Assembly: GCA_024278285.1 (NCBI GenBank)
Contig: JAJRTM010000036.1
Coordinates: 1 to 10,097, forward strand
DNA from: Planctomycetota bacterium
GTDB lineage: Bacteria > Planctomycetota > Planctomycetia > Planctomycetales > Planctomycetaceae
Direction of reading: 5' to 3'
Length of the DNA: 10,097 nucleotides
Part shown: positions 1 through 6,843 of the stretch, in pieces
Layout of the letters: the number at the start of each line of letters is the position of its first letter
How positions within the stretch are numbered: the first letter of the stretch is position 1
Notes under the pieces: model-generated
The model's input: only the letters and a program-made list of their open reading frames with translations
Told to the model about the DNA's origin: nothing
Databases searched by the model: none
Made by a program: the position numbers and the translations under genes

Positions 1-2
1 AT

Positions 3-107
3 CCTTTCGATCTCGGGTGCAAGAGTTTTTCGCGAATTGAGCCAAACCCCTTGCGTCCGAAAGTTGTGCCGTGGCGATTGGAGCGGGCGGGCAGTTTTTC
101 TTACTAA
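3..107 (+). CDS. possible 3' end of an upstream gene (partial, unidentified)
   Basis: The third forward frame is open from the left edge to a TAA at 105-107 and gives 34 residues ending in ...RLERAGSFSY. The peptide is basic, has no membrane segment, and matches no family I recognise. A hairpin followed by a T run starts about 36 bases after the stop, which suits the end of a transcription unit. Because the sugar genes follow on the same strand, a polysaccharide-related gene is a reasonable guess, but that rests on position only. A competing reading in the second frame ends earlier, at 38-40, so the frame is not certain. Confidence 0.3.
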   Translation, partial: PFDLGCKSFSRIEPNPLRPKVVPWRLERAGSFSY

Positions 108-143
108 AACGATGGCAGGATGTACTGAAAAAGATTCCTCATC

Positions 144-164
144 AGTTGGGATTTCCCAACTTTT
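144..164 (+). terminator. small terminator-like hairpin with T run
   Basis: Bases 144-151 (AGTTGGGA) pair perfectly with 154-161 (TCCCAACT) around a two-base gap. In practice this is a 6-7 bp stem with a 4-6 base loop, followed by T at 161-164. It would end transcription of whatever lies to the left and separate it from the sugar operon starting at 207. The stem is short, so this is a weak intrinsic terminator or a chance palindrome. Confidence 0.4.
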
Positions 165-206
165 ACAACCATAATCACGCTTTAACCAGATGAATTCAAT
201 TATAAA

Positions 207-1157
207 ATGACACCTAAATCTATTCTTGTTACTGGCGGGGCAGGATTCCTTGGCAGCCACCTTTGTGATCGATTAATTGAACAGGGACACGATGTTATCT
301 GTGTCGATAACTTTTTCTCTGGTTCAAAACGGAATGTTTCCCATCTCATTGGGCATCCACGTTTTGAATTGATCCGGCACGATATTGTTCGCCCGTTGTT
401 TATCGAAGCGGATCAGATTTATAATCTGGCTTGTCCCGCTTCCCCCAAGGCGTATCAGCATAATCCGATCAAAACAATTAAAACCTCGACCGTGGGGATG
501 GTCAATGTGCTGGGAATTGCCAAGCGATGTGGCGCCAGGATACTGCATACCTCCACTTCAGAAGTGTATGGCGATCCGGAAATTCACCCTCAAACAGAAG
601 ATTACTGGGGAAATGTCAATCCGCTTGGACCACGCAGTTGTTACGACGAAGGAAAGCGGGTCGCAGAATCGTTATGTATGAACTATCATCTGGCTCATGG
701 TTTGGAGATTCGAATTGTGCGGATTTTCAATACCTACGGACCACGAATGCACCCCGATGATGGGCGAGTCGTTTCCAACTTCATCATGCAGGCGCTGCGG
801 GACGAACCGTTGACCTTGTATGGCGATGGGATGCAAACACGCTCTTTCTGTTATGTTGCCGATTTGATTGACGCGTTCATTCGAATGATGAATCAGGATG
901 AAGAAATTGGGCCGGTCAATACGGGTAATCCAACCGAAAACACGATGAAGGAGCTGGCAGAAGCAGTCATTAAAGTTTCAGGTTCAAAAAGTGGAACCAC
1001 TTATATGCCGTTACCTGAAGATGACCCGAAGCAACGTTGTCCGAATATCGATAAAGCAAAAAAAGTTTTGAACTGGCAGCCGACGACTGACCTGGAAACC
1101 GGGTTGAAACACGCTGTCGATTACTACCGTGAACGGCTTCGAAAGGGAGAGTTGTGA
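207..1157 (+). CDS. uxs: UDP-glucuronate decarboxylase (UDP-xylose synthase)
   Basis: This cytosolic extended-SDR enzyme converts UDP-glucuronate to UDP-xylose and CO2 using tightly bound NAD. The 316 residues match the usual length of soluble bacterial UXS. Visible motifs are the Rossmann glycine signature GGAGFLGS at residues 10-17, the UXS-typical [11 protein letters not shown] at 115-125, the catalytic YDEGK (Tyr146, Lys150), NTYGPRM at 175-181, and [12 protein letters not shown] at 207-218. The decarboxylase-specific stretch around residues 74-82 (LACPASPKA) separates it from dTDP-glucose dehydratases and 4-epimerases. The ATG at 207 puts the glycine loop at the expected distance from the N-terminus. 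No clear Shine-Dalgarno precedes it. Its TGA overlaps the GTG of the next gene, so the two are probably translationally coupled. UDP-glucose dehydrogenase, which would supply the substrate, is not in the window. Confidence 0.93.
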   Translation: MTPKSILVTGGAGFLGSHLCDRLIEQGHDVICVDNFFSGSKRNVSHLIGHPRFELIRHDIVRPLFIEADQIYNLACPASPKAYQHNPIKTIKTSTVGMVNVLGIAKRCGARILHTSTSEVYGDPEIHPQTEDYWGNVNPLGPRSCYDEGKRVAESLCMNYHLAHGLEIRIVRIFNTYGPRMHPDDGRVVSNFIMQALRDEPLTLYGDGMQTRSFCYVADLIDAFIRMMNQDEEIGPVNTGNPTENTMKELAEAVIKVSGSKSGTTYMPLPEDDPKQRCPNIDKAKKVLNWQPTTDLETGLKHAVDYYRERLRKGEL

Positions 1158-2164
1158 GTAAGTATCTTGTCACCGGAGCAGCAGGATTTATTGGGTCGCA
1201 TCTATCAGGGAAATTGCTGGATCGCGGCGACGAAGTAATTGGCATCGACAACCTCAACGACTATTACGACCCGACACTCAAGCAAGCGAGGCTGGATCGA
1301 TTAACGCCGCGTGAAGGTTTTCGCAACGTTAAAATGAATCTGGAAGATCGTGAAGATATTTATGCGTTGTTCGACGAAGTAAACCCCGATGTTGTCGTGA
1401 ATCTGGCTGCACAAGCCGGGGTGCGATATTCGTTAACGAACCCGCACGCCTACATCGACAGTAACATTGTCGGCTTCACGAATATTCTGGAAGCGTGCAG
1501 GCACCACGAAACGAAGCATCTGGTTTACGCTTCTTCCAGTTCGGTTTATGGCACGAACAAAAAGATGCCGTTTTCGGTTCACCACAGTGTCGATCACCCG
1601 GTCAGTTTGTACGCTGCTTCCAAAAAAGCGAACGAATTGATGGCTCACACCTACAGCCATCTTTATGGACTTCCCACGACCGGGCTGCGATTCTTTACGG
1701 TTTACGGCCCGTGGGGTCGCCCGGATATGGCTCTGTTTTTATTCACCAAAGCGATTCTGGAAGATCGTCCGATTGACGTGTTCAACTTCGGGAAAATGAA
1801 ACGCGATTTCACTTATGTCGATGACATTGTCGAAGGGGTGATTCGTGTTTCCGATAAAGTCCCCCAGCCGAACCCTGACTGGTCGGAAGATGATTCCGAT
1901 CCCGGTTCCAGTGCAGCCCCATATAAGTTGTACAACATTGGCAACAACGAGCCGGTCGAGTTGATGTATATGATCGAAACCATCGAAAAATGTCTTGGCA
2001 AAACGGCAGAGAAAAATATGATGCCGATTCAGCCGGGCGATGTCCCTGCCACTTATGCAGATGTTGACGATTTAATCCGCGATGTCGGCTTCCGCCCCGC
2101 GACCCCAATCGAAACCGGTATCGCCAATTTCATCGAATGGTATCGTGATTTTTATCAGGTGTAG
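1154..2164 (+). CDS. UDP-glucuronate 4-epimerase
   Basis: This NAD-dependent extended-SDR epimerase most likely interconverts UDP-glucuronate and UDP-galacturonate (LpsL/CapI/GAE type). Its 336 residues are the family length. Visible features are the glycine loop GAAGFIG (residues 8-14), the active-site serines in ASSSSVYG (126-133), YAASK with Tyr153 and Lys157, and the subgroup marker [12 protein letters not shown] (184-195). [12 protein letters not shown] (217-228) and [14 protein letters not shown] (291-304) are also typical of UDP-glucuronate epimerases rather than GalE. The start is GTG at 1154, overlapping the UXS stop in a GTGA arrangement. It puts the Rossmann loop at residue 8, as expected. 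Both overlapping genes consume UDP-glucuronate, so this is a branch point for acidic and pentose sugar donors. A related 4-epimerase specificity cannot be excluded from sequence alone. Confidence 0.88.
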   Translation: MSKYLVTGAAGFIGSHLSGKLLDRGDEVIGIDNLNDYYDPTLKQARLDRLTPREGFRNVKMNLEDREDIYALFDEVNPDVVVNLAAQAGVRYSLTNPHAYIDSNIVGFTNILEACRHHETKHLVYASSSSVYGTNKKMPFSVHHSVDHPVSLYAASKKANELMAHTYSHLYGLPTTGLRFFTVYGPWGRPDMALFLFTKAILEDRPIDVFNFGKMKRDFTYVDDIVEGVIRVSDKVPQPNPDWSEDDSDPGSSAAPYKLYNIGNNEPVELMYMIETIEKCLGKTAEKNMMPIQPGDVPATYADVDDLIRDVGFRPATPIETGIANFIEWYRDFYQV

Positions 2165-2188
2165 TGTAGGCTGGGCAGGAAACAAATT

Positions 2189-3079
2189 ATGAAAAAACGA
2201 GGCATTATTCTGGCAGGTGGATCGGGGACGCGACTGTACCCGGCGACGCTGCCGATCAGTAAGCAGTTGCTGCCGATCTACGATAAACCGATGATCTACT
2301 ATCCGCTTTCGACGCTGATGCTGGCGGGCATCCGGGAGATTCTCATCATCAGTACGCCGCACGATCTGCCGTTGTTTCGCAGGTTATTCGACGACGGATC
2401 GCGGTGGGGCTTAAACATCGAATATCGGGAACAGGCGAAACCGGAAGGGCTTGCCCAGGCATTTATCATCGGCGAAGAGTTCATTCAAAACGAACCGTGC
2501 TGCCTTATTCTGGGGGACAACATTTTCTACGGACATAAGCTGGTCGATTCTCTCGAAGCAGCATCAGATAATTTATCGGGGGCGACCGTATTTGCTTACC
2601 ATGTTAAAGATCCGCAACGTTACGGCGTGATCGTCTTAAACGAACAGGGGAAGCCGGTCGAGATCGAAGAAAAGCCGAAGCACCCGAAATCGAAACTGGC
2701 AGTCACCGGGCTTTATTTCTATGATAACAAAGTTGTGGAATACGCCAAGAACCTCAAACCATCTGCTCGTGGTGAACTGGAAATAACCGATTTGAATCGG
2801 ATTTATCTGGAGCAGGGGAATCTCAATGTTGAAATTTTCGGACGAGGAACCGCCTGGCTCGACACAGGCACGCACCGCTCGCTACGGGAAGCGTCTGATT
2901 ATGTCAGCGTGATCGAAGAGCGACAGGGCTTAAAAATATCCTGCCCCGAAGAAATTGCCTGGCGACTCGGTTACATCGATGACGACCAACTACGTCAACT
3001 GGCAGAACCAATTGCAAAAGGCGATTACGGCAAATATCTGCTGAACCTGCTCGAACAAAAATCAGCTTATTATTTGTAG
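2189..3079 (+). CDS. rmlA: glucose-1-phosphate thymidylyltransferase
   Basis: RmlA joins dTTP and glucose-1-phosphate to make dTDP-glucose and pyrophosphate, the first step towards dTDP-L-rhamnose and related deoxysugars in the cytosol. The 296 residues match the family length. Visible features are the nucleotide-binding [11 protein letters not shown] (10-20), [18 protein letters not shown] (24-41, with Lys25), LGDNIFYG (108-115, metal-binding Asp110), EEKPKHPKS (160-168, Lys162), [10 protein letters not shown] (194-203), and WLDTGTH (223-229, second metal Asp225). AGGA at 2177-2180 lies 8 bases before the ATG and supports this start. The gene sits 24 bases after the epimerase and is probably in the same operon. 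The rmlB, rmlC and rmlD partners are absent here, so the final sugar is unknown. An 82-base palindromic repeat begins two bases after its TAG. Confidence 0.96.
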   Translation: MKKRGIILAGGSGTRLYPATLPISKQLLPIYDKPMIYYPLSTLMLAGIREILIISTPHDLPLFRRLFDDGSRWGLNIEYREQAKPEGLAQAFIIGEEFIQNEPCCLILGDNIFYGHKLVDSLEAASDNLSGATVFAYHVKDPQRYGVIVLNEQGKPVEIEEKPKHPKSKLAVTGLYFYDNKVVEYAKNLKPSARGELEITDLNRIYLEQGNLNVEIFGRGTAWLDTGTHRSLREASDYVSVIEERQGLKISCPEEIAWRLGYIDDDQLRQLAEPIAKGDYGKYLLNLLEQKSAYYL

Positions 3080-3081
3080 CC

Positions 3082-3163
3082 CCGTAGGGTCCGCTATTGC
3101 GAACCACGTTGGGAATTTGATATCTCTATTTCATGCGATGGTCCGCAATAGCGGACCCTACGG
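3082..3163. repeat. 82-base palindromic repeat element, copy 1
   Basis: Arms 3082-3106 and 3139-3163 are inverted copies with 24 of 25 positions pairing (A3102 faces C3143), around a 32-base centre. The arm core is GGGTCCGCTATTGCG. A second copy lies at 6552-6633 and aligns over all 82 positions without a gap. By hand count 69 of 82 bases match, with the arms better conserved than the centre. The element encodes no protein and resembles REP/MITE-type non-autonomous repeats. It begins two bases after the rmlA stop and would fold as a very stable RNA hairpin, so it may protect or end the rmlA transcript. No T run follows. Confidence 0.85.
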
Positions 3164-3220
3164 CTGATTACCCGGTCACGTTGTGGCTTGATAGAAAAAA
3201 CAGTTCACGGAAACATAAAT

Positions 3221-4078
3221 ATGCCATTATTTGGATCACATTTATCTATTGCAGGCGGGTATTACAAAGCTGCGGCGAAGGCTGCGGAATTGGGGTTGGA
3301 TACCGTCCAGATTTTCACAAAGAATAATAATCGCTGGGAAGGGAAAGAACTAGCCGACGAAGATTGCAAGAGGTTTCGTGAAGCCGTTGCAGAAGCTGGT
3401 CTTGTCAAGCCTTGTTCTCACGATAGTTATTTGATCAATCTGGCGAGTTCCAAAGAGGAACTCTGGAACAAATCAGTTGATGCCCTCGTGATCGAATTAG
3501 AGCGAGCAGAAGCGTTGGGACTGGAAGGCGTGGTGATGCACCCCGGCAGTTTTGTCGATGATACCGAACAAGGCGGCTTGAAGCGGATCGCCAAGGGGAT
3601 TGATGAAGTTCATCAGCGGATCAGCGGTATTCATTGTAAACTGTGGCTTGAAACAACGGCAGGACAAGGGACAAATTTAGGACATCGGTTCGAGCATCTG
3701 GCTAAAATTCTTGAGGATGTCAAAGATACAAACAGACTCGGCATTTGTGTCGATACTTGCCACATTTTTGCAGCCGGCTATCCACTTATTTCACAAGAAG
3801 ATTACAACGCGACTTTTGAAGAATTTGATGACGTAGTCGGCATCGAAAAGATTTGTTCGTTCCACATCAACGACAGCAAGAAACCACTCGGCAGCCGAGT
3901 AGACCGGCATGATCATATCGGCGAAGGAGAACTCGGGCTCGAACCGTTTCGGCACCTCGTGAACGATCCTCGTTTTGATAAACTGCCGATGTATCTGGAA
4001 ACTAAAAAAGAAAAACGAGACGGCATCGAAATGGATGTGATCAATCTTGCGGTGTTGAAAGGCTTGATGGAAAAATAG
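3221..4078 (+). CDS. nfo: endonuclease IV (AP endonuclease, family 2)
   Basis: This zinc enzyme cuts the DNA backbone 5' of abasic sites and removes blocked 3' ends during base excision repair. From the ATG at 3221 it is 285 residues, the same length as E. coli Nfo. All nine expected metal ligands are visible: His67, His107 (VVMHPGS), Glu144 (LETTAGQG), Asp178 and His181 (VDTCH), His215 (FHINDSK), Asp228 and His230 (DRHDHIGEG), and Glu260 (YLETKK). The same frame is open upstream to a TTG at 3188. I prefer 3221 because the family begins M-P-L-F-G-S-H and a weak ACGGAA lies 8 bases before it. The gene is separated from rmlA by the palindromic repeat and has no functional link to the sugar genes, so it is probably its own transcription unit. 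Confidence 0.96.
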   Translation: MPLFGSHLSIAGGYYKAAAKAAELGLDTVQIFTKNNNRWEGKELADEDCKRFREAVAEAGLVKPCSHDSYLINLASSKEELWNKSVDALVIELERAEALGLEGVVMHPGSFVDDTEQGGLKRIAKGIDEVHQRISGIHCKLWLETTAGQGTNLGHRFEHLAKILEDVKDTNRLGICVDTCHIFAAGYPLISQEDYNATFEEFDDVVGIEKICSFHINDSKKPLGSRVDRHDHIGEGELGLEPFRHLVNDPRFDKLPMYLETKKEKRDGIEMDVINLAVLKGLMEK

Positions 4079-4109
4079 CGACCGGCATCGTCTCATTTTG
4101 ATGTTCAGG

Positions 4110-4139
4110 TTGAAATCCAGAAGTAGCATTCGGTACAAT
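4110..4139 (+). promoter_or_regulatory. sigma70-like promoter for the cytochrome gene
   Basis: TTGAAA at 4110-4115 and TACAAT at 4134-4139 are separated by 18 bases, each one base off the consensus hexamers. Transcription would start near 4146, leaving about 89 untranslated bases before the ATG at 4235. A small perfect hairpin (CTGTTT 4146-4151 with AAACAG 4155-4160) would sit at the very 5' end of that RNA. Sigma70 consensus spacing is established knowledge; its use here is inference. Confidence 0.5.
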
Positions 4140-4234
4140 GCTGTCCTGTTTTTGAAACAGAAGATTTCTTACCCATTTAACCGATGACGAAAATCGTGTC
4201 GGGCCCCGCCAAGTTAGATGATCAAGTCTGAATC

Positions 4235-5995
4235 ATGACATTCCGCAACAATTATTCTTGTCGTTTCTGGTTGATGCTTAGTTGTATCGCTATTTTCACT
4301 TCACCTTTTGAGCTTTATGCACAATCGAAACAGGGGGAGCAGATTTATTTGCAGAAATGTGCGAAGTGCCACGGTAAGCACGGCGAAGGAGTGGAAACGG
4401 TTTATCCGGAGTCGCTCATCGGCGATCTTTCGATTAAGGAACTGGCTAAGTATATCGAAGAGACGATGCCGGAAGAGAAACCGGAAACATGCGTCGGCAA
4501 AGAAGCTGCTACGGTCGCTGCCCATATTCATTATCAGTTTTATTCGATCACCGCACAAGCCAGAAACAAGCCGGCCCATGTGGCGTTTTCCCGTTTGACA
4601 AATCGCCAGTATCGTAACAGCATTGCAGATTTAGTCGGCAGCTTTCGTTGGGATCGAAATATCAGCGAAAAACGCGGCCTGAAAGCCAGGTATTATAAAA
4701 ACCGCGGATTGAATAAAAAGAATATACTTCTCGAAAAAGTCGAGTCCGTTGTGAACGTCAGTTTTGATGATAAAAGCAAGCCTGATGAAAAGATAGAATT
4801 CGAAAAATTCACAAGCACCTGGCGTGGCGGCTTACTCGCGCCCGAAACTGGTTTTTATGATCTGGCAATGGTCACAGATAATGCAGGCCAACTCTGGCTT
4901 AATGATGCAGATGATCCGTTGATCAACGCTCGTGTAAAATCGGGAGATCAAAAAGAATATCGAAAAACAATTTTTCTAACTGGCGGTCGGGTGTATCCGA
5001 TTTACATGGAAATCTACAAATCGAAAACAGAGGAAAAAGTCACTGCTCAATTGAAATGGAAGCCACCTCATCAGAGCGAGCAGTTGATCCCCTCTCGAAA
5101 TCTCTCGCCGGAAGATTATCCCGCCGTTCTGATTGTCGAAACTCCGTTCCCACCTGATGATAAAAGTGTTGGTTACGAGCGTGGCGTTTCGGTCTCCAAA
5201 GAATGGAATGATGCGACCACTTATGCTGCAATCGAAGTAGCAGACAAAGTCATTCAGCAGATTGATGCACTGGCAAAACTCGGTAAAGATCCGAAGAAGA
5301 AGACTGAAATACTTCATAACTTCTGTGAAACATTTGCAACACGAGCGTTCCGCAGGCCATTATCAAAACAATTAAAAGCAGCGATCATTGATCGCCAGTT
5401 TGAGCGTGTCAAAGATCCCCTTGTCGCGACCAGGCGAGTGATTCTACTGGTGTTGAAATCGCCTCGGTTTCTTTTTCTGGGGATTTCTGATCCATCGAAT
5501 CCACAGCAACAGCAATACCGTGTCGCAGAATGGATGGCTCTTTGCCTGTGGGATTCAATCCCGGATAAAAAGCTGTTAGCGTTGGCTGCTCAGGGGAAAC
5601 TGAAAACCGAATCGCAAATTAAAACGCAGGCGCAGCGGATGGTCAAAAATTATCGGACACGCTCGAAGGTACGTGCTTTTTTTCATCAATGGTTACAGTA
5701 CGATCACTTTAATGATCTGACAAAATCGAAAGAATTGTATTCGGAATTTGATGAACATTTCGCTTCCGACTTGCGTACTTCGCTTGATCTGCTTATTGAG
5801 GATATTGTCTGGAGTAAAAAGTCAGATTTCCGGGAGCTGCTTTCCACCAACTCGATTTATCTGAACGGTCGGCTCGCGATGTTTTATGGTGTTGATCTTC
5901 CTGCAGATGCGCCGTTCCAGCGAGTTGAATTTGATCCAAAACATCGAGCCGGGTTAATTTCGCATCCATTTTTGATGGCAGGCATGGCGTATTAA
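4235..5995 (+). CDS. N-terminal part of the interrupted cytochrome: heme c, DUF1587, PA14, DUF1595, DUF1592
   Basis: This 586-residue product begins with a Sec signal peptide (hydrophobic core about 11-24, likely cleavage after LYA at 27-29). A c-type heme domain follows, with CAKCH at 42-46 and a probable sixth ligand Met78 in ETMPEE. The DUF1587 signature FSRLTNRQYRNSIADLVG is at 118-135. A PA14-like beta domain spans about 148-285 (GLKARYY, WRGGLLAPETGFYDL, WLNDADDPL). DUF1595 lies around 357-415 (FATRAFRRPL) and DUF1592 around 427-555 (AEWMALCLWDSIPD, FFHQWLQYD, YLNGRLAMFYGV). It stops at RAGLISHPFLMAGMAY, at the very start of DUF1588, so the second heme and DUF1585 are lost if translation ends here. 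The ATG at 4235 has no good Shine-Dalgarno but gives a proper signal peptide. A periplasmic redox role is plausible; the exact function is unknown. Confidence 0.8.
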   Translation: MTFRNNYSCRFWLMLSCIAIFTSPFELYAQSKQGEQIYLQKCAKCHGKHGEGVETVYPESLIGDLSIKELAKYIEETMPEEKPETCVGKEAATVAAHIHYQFYSITAQARNKPAHVAFSRLTNRQYRNSIADLVGSFRWDRNISEKRGLKARYYKNRGLNKKNILLEKVESVVNVSFDDKSKPDEKIEFEKFTSTWRGGLLAPETGFYDLAMVTDNAGQLWLNDADDPLINARVKSGDQKEYRKTIFLTGGRVYPIYMEIYKSKTEEKVTAQLKWKPPHQSEQLIPSRNLSPEDYPAVLIVETPFPPDDKSVGYERGVSVSKEWNDATTYAAIEVADKVIQQIDALAKLGKDPKKKTEILHNFCETFATRAFRRPLSKQLKAAIIDRQFERVKDPLVATRRVILLVLKSPRFLFLGISDPSNPQQQQYRVAEWMALCLWDSIPDKKLLALAAQGKLKTESQIKTQAQRMVKNYRTRSKVRAFFHQWLQYDHFNDLTKSKELYSEFDEHFASDLRTSLDLLIEDIVWSKKSDFRELLSTNSIYLNGRLAMFYGVDLPADAPFQRVEFDPKHRAGLISHPFLMAGMAY

Positions 5996-6040
5996 GATGG
6001 CAGTTCGCCAATTCATCGTGGCGTTTTTCTGGCAAGAAGT

Positions 6041-6538
6041 TTGATGGGACGCTTCCTGAAGCCGCCGCCGATTGCGGTGGCTCCGCTGGAAGTCGATTTG
6101 AATCCGGACATGACAACTCGCGAGCGTGTGGCACTCCAAACAAAGGGGGCGCTGTGCGGATCGTGTCACGGGCTGATCAATCAGCTCGGATTCACTTTGG
6201 AGAAATACGATGCGGTAGGACGATTTCGCCTGAAAGAGAAAGGGAAATCGGTCGATACATCCGGACGATATATAGATCGTGACGGAAACAACACCGAGTT
6301 TATCGGAGCGCAGGCATTGACAGCATTTCTCGTCAAAAGTCCTGAAACACAACTAGCGTTTGCGGAACAACTTTTTCAATATCTAACCAAGCAACCTGCC
6401 CAGGCATTCGGACAAAAAAAACTTCCGGAATTGAGACAGTCATTCGAAAAACATGATTTCAACATTCAGCAACTACTCAGCGAAATCGCGAGTCAATCAG
6501 CGATTGCCAATCGAGACCTTTCCAAAAAGAAAAAGTAA
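6041..6538 (+). CDS. C-terminal part of the interrupted cytochrome: DUF1588 with second heme, DUF1585
   Basis: This 165-residue segment opens with TTG (6041) or ATG (6044). Neither has a convincing Shine-Dalgarno, and the coding frame continues upstream to the TAA at 5993, so I read it as the broken tail of the preceding gene. It holds the rest of DUF1588: KPPPIAVAPLEVDLNPD (7-23), TTRERVALQ (25-33), the second heme site CGSCH at 39-43, and the family hallmark LGFTLEKYDAVGRFR (49-63). DUF1585 follows (about 85-160, including FLVKSPETQLAFAEQLFQYL). Alone it has no export signal, so heme attachment could not occur outside the cytoplasm. It could function only as part of a read-through full-length protein. 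Confidence 0.7.
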   Translation: MMGRFLKPPPIAVAPLEVDLNPDMTTRERVALQTKGALCGSCHGLINQLGFTLEKYDAVGRFRLKEKGKSVDTSGRYIDRDGNNTEFIGAQALTAFLVKSPETQLAFAEQLFQYLTKQPAQAFGQKKLPELRQSFEKHDFNIQQLLSEIASQSAIANRDLSKKKK

Positions 6539-6551
6539 CTATTCAGATTTG

Positions 6552-6633
6552 GCGCAGGGTCCGCTATTGCGGACCACGATGGGAAGTGGATCCCCCTGTT
6601 TCGTGCGGTGGTCCGCAATAGCGGACCCTACGA
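6552..6633. repeat. 82-base palindromic repeat element, copy 2
   Basis: This copy aligns gap-free with 3082-3163 at a constant offset of 3470 bases and in the same orientation. Arms 6553-6577 and 6608-6632 pair at 24 of 25 positions (C6555 faces A6630). Nine of the 13 differences from copy 1 fall in the 32-base centre. It starts 13 bases after the cytochrome gene's final TAA, mirroring copy 1 behind rmlA. Unequal decay, with arms kept and centre drifting, suggests the hairpin matters or that the arms serve for mobilisation. Confidence 0.85.
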
Positions 6634-6693
6634 ACAACCTGAATTCCTGCAAAACCAAGCATCACTGAGCTACCCGGTCTGACTAAGAAATTA

Positions 6694-6723
6694 ATTCGCG
6701 AAAATTCACGTTTATTCGCGGTT
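6694..6723 (+). repeat. three tandem ATTCGCG decamers
   Basis: ATTCGCGAAA (6694-6703), ATTCACGTTT (6704-6713) and ATTCGCGGTT (6714-6723) are three adjacent decamers sharing ATTC-CG at a fixed 10-base period. The period is close to one helical turn. It could be a fragment of a dispersed repeat or a phased protein-binding site; nothing nearby decides which. Confidence 0.4.
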
Positions 6724-6748
6724 CGACATCTCCCCAAAAAGCAGACCT

Positions 6749-6788
6749 GTTTACGCAGTCGCCTTCGGCTTGCCGTTAAACAATTTTT
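6749..6788 (+). terminator. imperfect terminator-like hairpin
   Basis: GTTTA (6749-6753) pairs with TAAAC (6777-6781). Inside, GCA (6755-6757) can pair with TGC (6771-6773), and GCC (6761-6763) pairs with GGC (6767-6769) around a TTC loop. AATTTTT follows at 6782-6788. It would terminate + strand transcripts running past the cytochrome gene. Bulges make it imperfect. On the other strand the nearest T run lies further off, so - strand termination is less likely. Confidence 0.35.
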
Positions 6789-6821
6789 CTCTTCTTTCGT
6801 GGTTCATATCCCTGTTTGGTT

Positions 6822-6834
6822 CCGGCTATGCCGG
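6822..6834 (-). terminator. short GC hairpin behind the - strand gene
   Basis: CCGGC at 6822-6826 and GCCGG at 6830-6834 form a perfect 5-bp stem with a three-base loop. It lies about 10 bases beyond the TAG of the - strand gene. There is no T run, so this may protect the 3' end rather than terminate transcription, or belong to a dispersed repeat. Confidence 0.25.
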
Positions 6835-6843
6835 GTTAGGATG

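Larger units (their letters stand above)
4235..6538 (+). pseudogene. DUF1592/DUF1588/DUF1585 c-type cytochrome gene interrupted by one in-frame TAA
   Basis: The two open segments 4235-5995 and 6041-6538 are in the same frame, and the 45 bases between them also read as family sequence. After the TAA at 5993-5995 (codon 587) the frame gives DGSSPIHRGVFLARSLMGR without further stops, which is the normal start of the DUF1588 region. The gene is therefore one 768-codon unit broken only by a nonsense codon, with no frameshift or deletion. The intact product would be an exported two-heme protein of the planctomycete DUF1587-DUF1595-DUF1592-DUF1588-DUF1585 type, whose role is not established. Clean coding on both sides argues for a very recent mutation, a sequencing error or stop readthrough. 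The gene's real end is also TAA (6536-6538), so general reassignment of TAA is unlikely. Confidence 0.8.
6539..6843. other. convergent intergenic region rich in repeats and hairpins
   Basis: These 305 bases lie between two genes that point at each other. I see no credible gene in them. In order they hold palindromic repeat copy 2, an ATTCGCG decamer repeat, an imperfect hairpin with a downstream T run, and a short GC-rich hairpin next to the end of the - strand gene. The phrases around 6690-6730 and 6795-6843 look like low-copy dispersed repeats, which I judge from style only. Confidence 0.6.

Noticed and set aside
2..40. Second-frame upstream gene tail ending at TGA 38-40 (SFRSRVQEFFAN)
   Set aside because: It is only 12 codons. 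The third-frame tail is longer and ends closer to the hairpin, though neither is firmly supported.
3188..3220. TTG 3188 as the nfo start, adding 11 residues
   Set aside because: The family begins at M-P-L-F-G-S-H, and ATG 3221 gives exactly the typical 285 residues.
3133..3327. 64-codon + strand ORF beginning inside palindromic repeat copy 1
   Set aside because: Its start (MRWSAIADPT) is a translation of the repeat arm, and the rest runs out of frame across the nfo start. The same phrase appears in copy 2, so it marks the repeat, not a gene.
5993..5995. TAA reassigned to an amino acid genome-wide
   Set aside because: The same gene ends naturally at TAA 6536-6538, and planctomycetes use the standard code.
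5793..6352. - strand ORFs bridging the interrupted cytochrome site
   Set aside because: They mirror the + strand frame, show no family features, and the + strand carries recognisable domains on both sides of the stop.
6453..6668. 71-codon + strand ORF across the cytochrome end and repeat copy 2
   Set aside because: It overlaps the cytochrome tail in another frame and then translates the repeat arm (RWSAIADPT), a chance frame.
6718..6735. GGTTCGA as a tRNA T-loop
   Set aside because: Flanking bases do not form the T stem and no acceptor, D or anticodon arm is visible.
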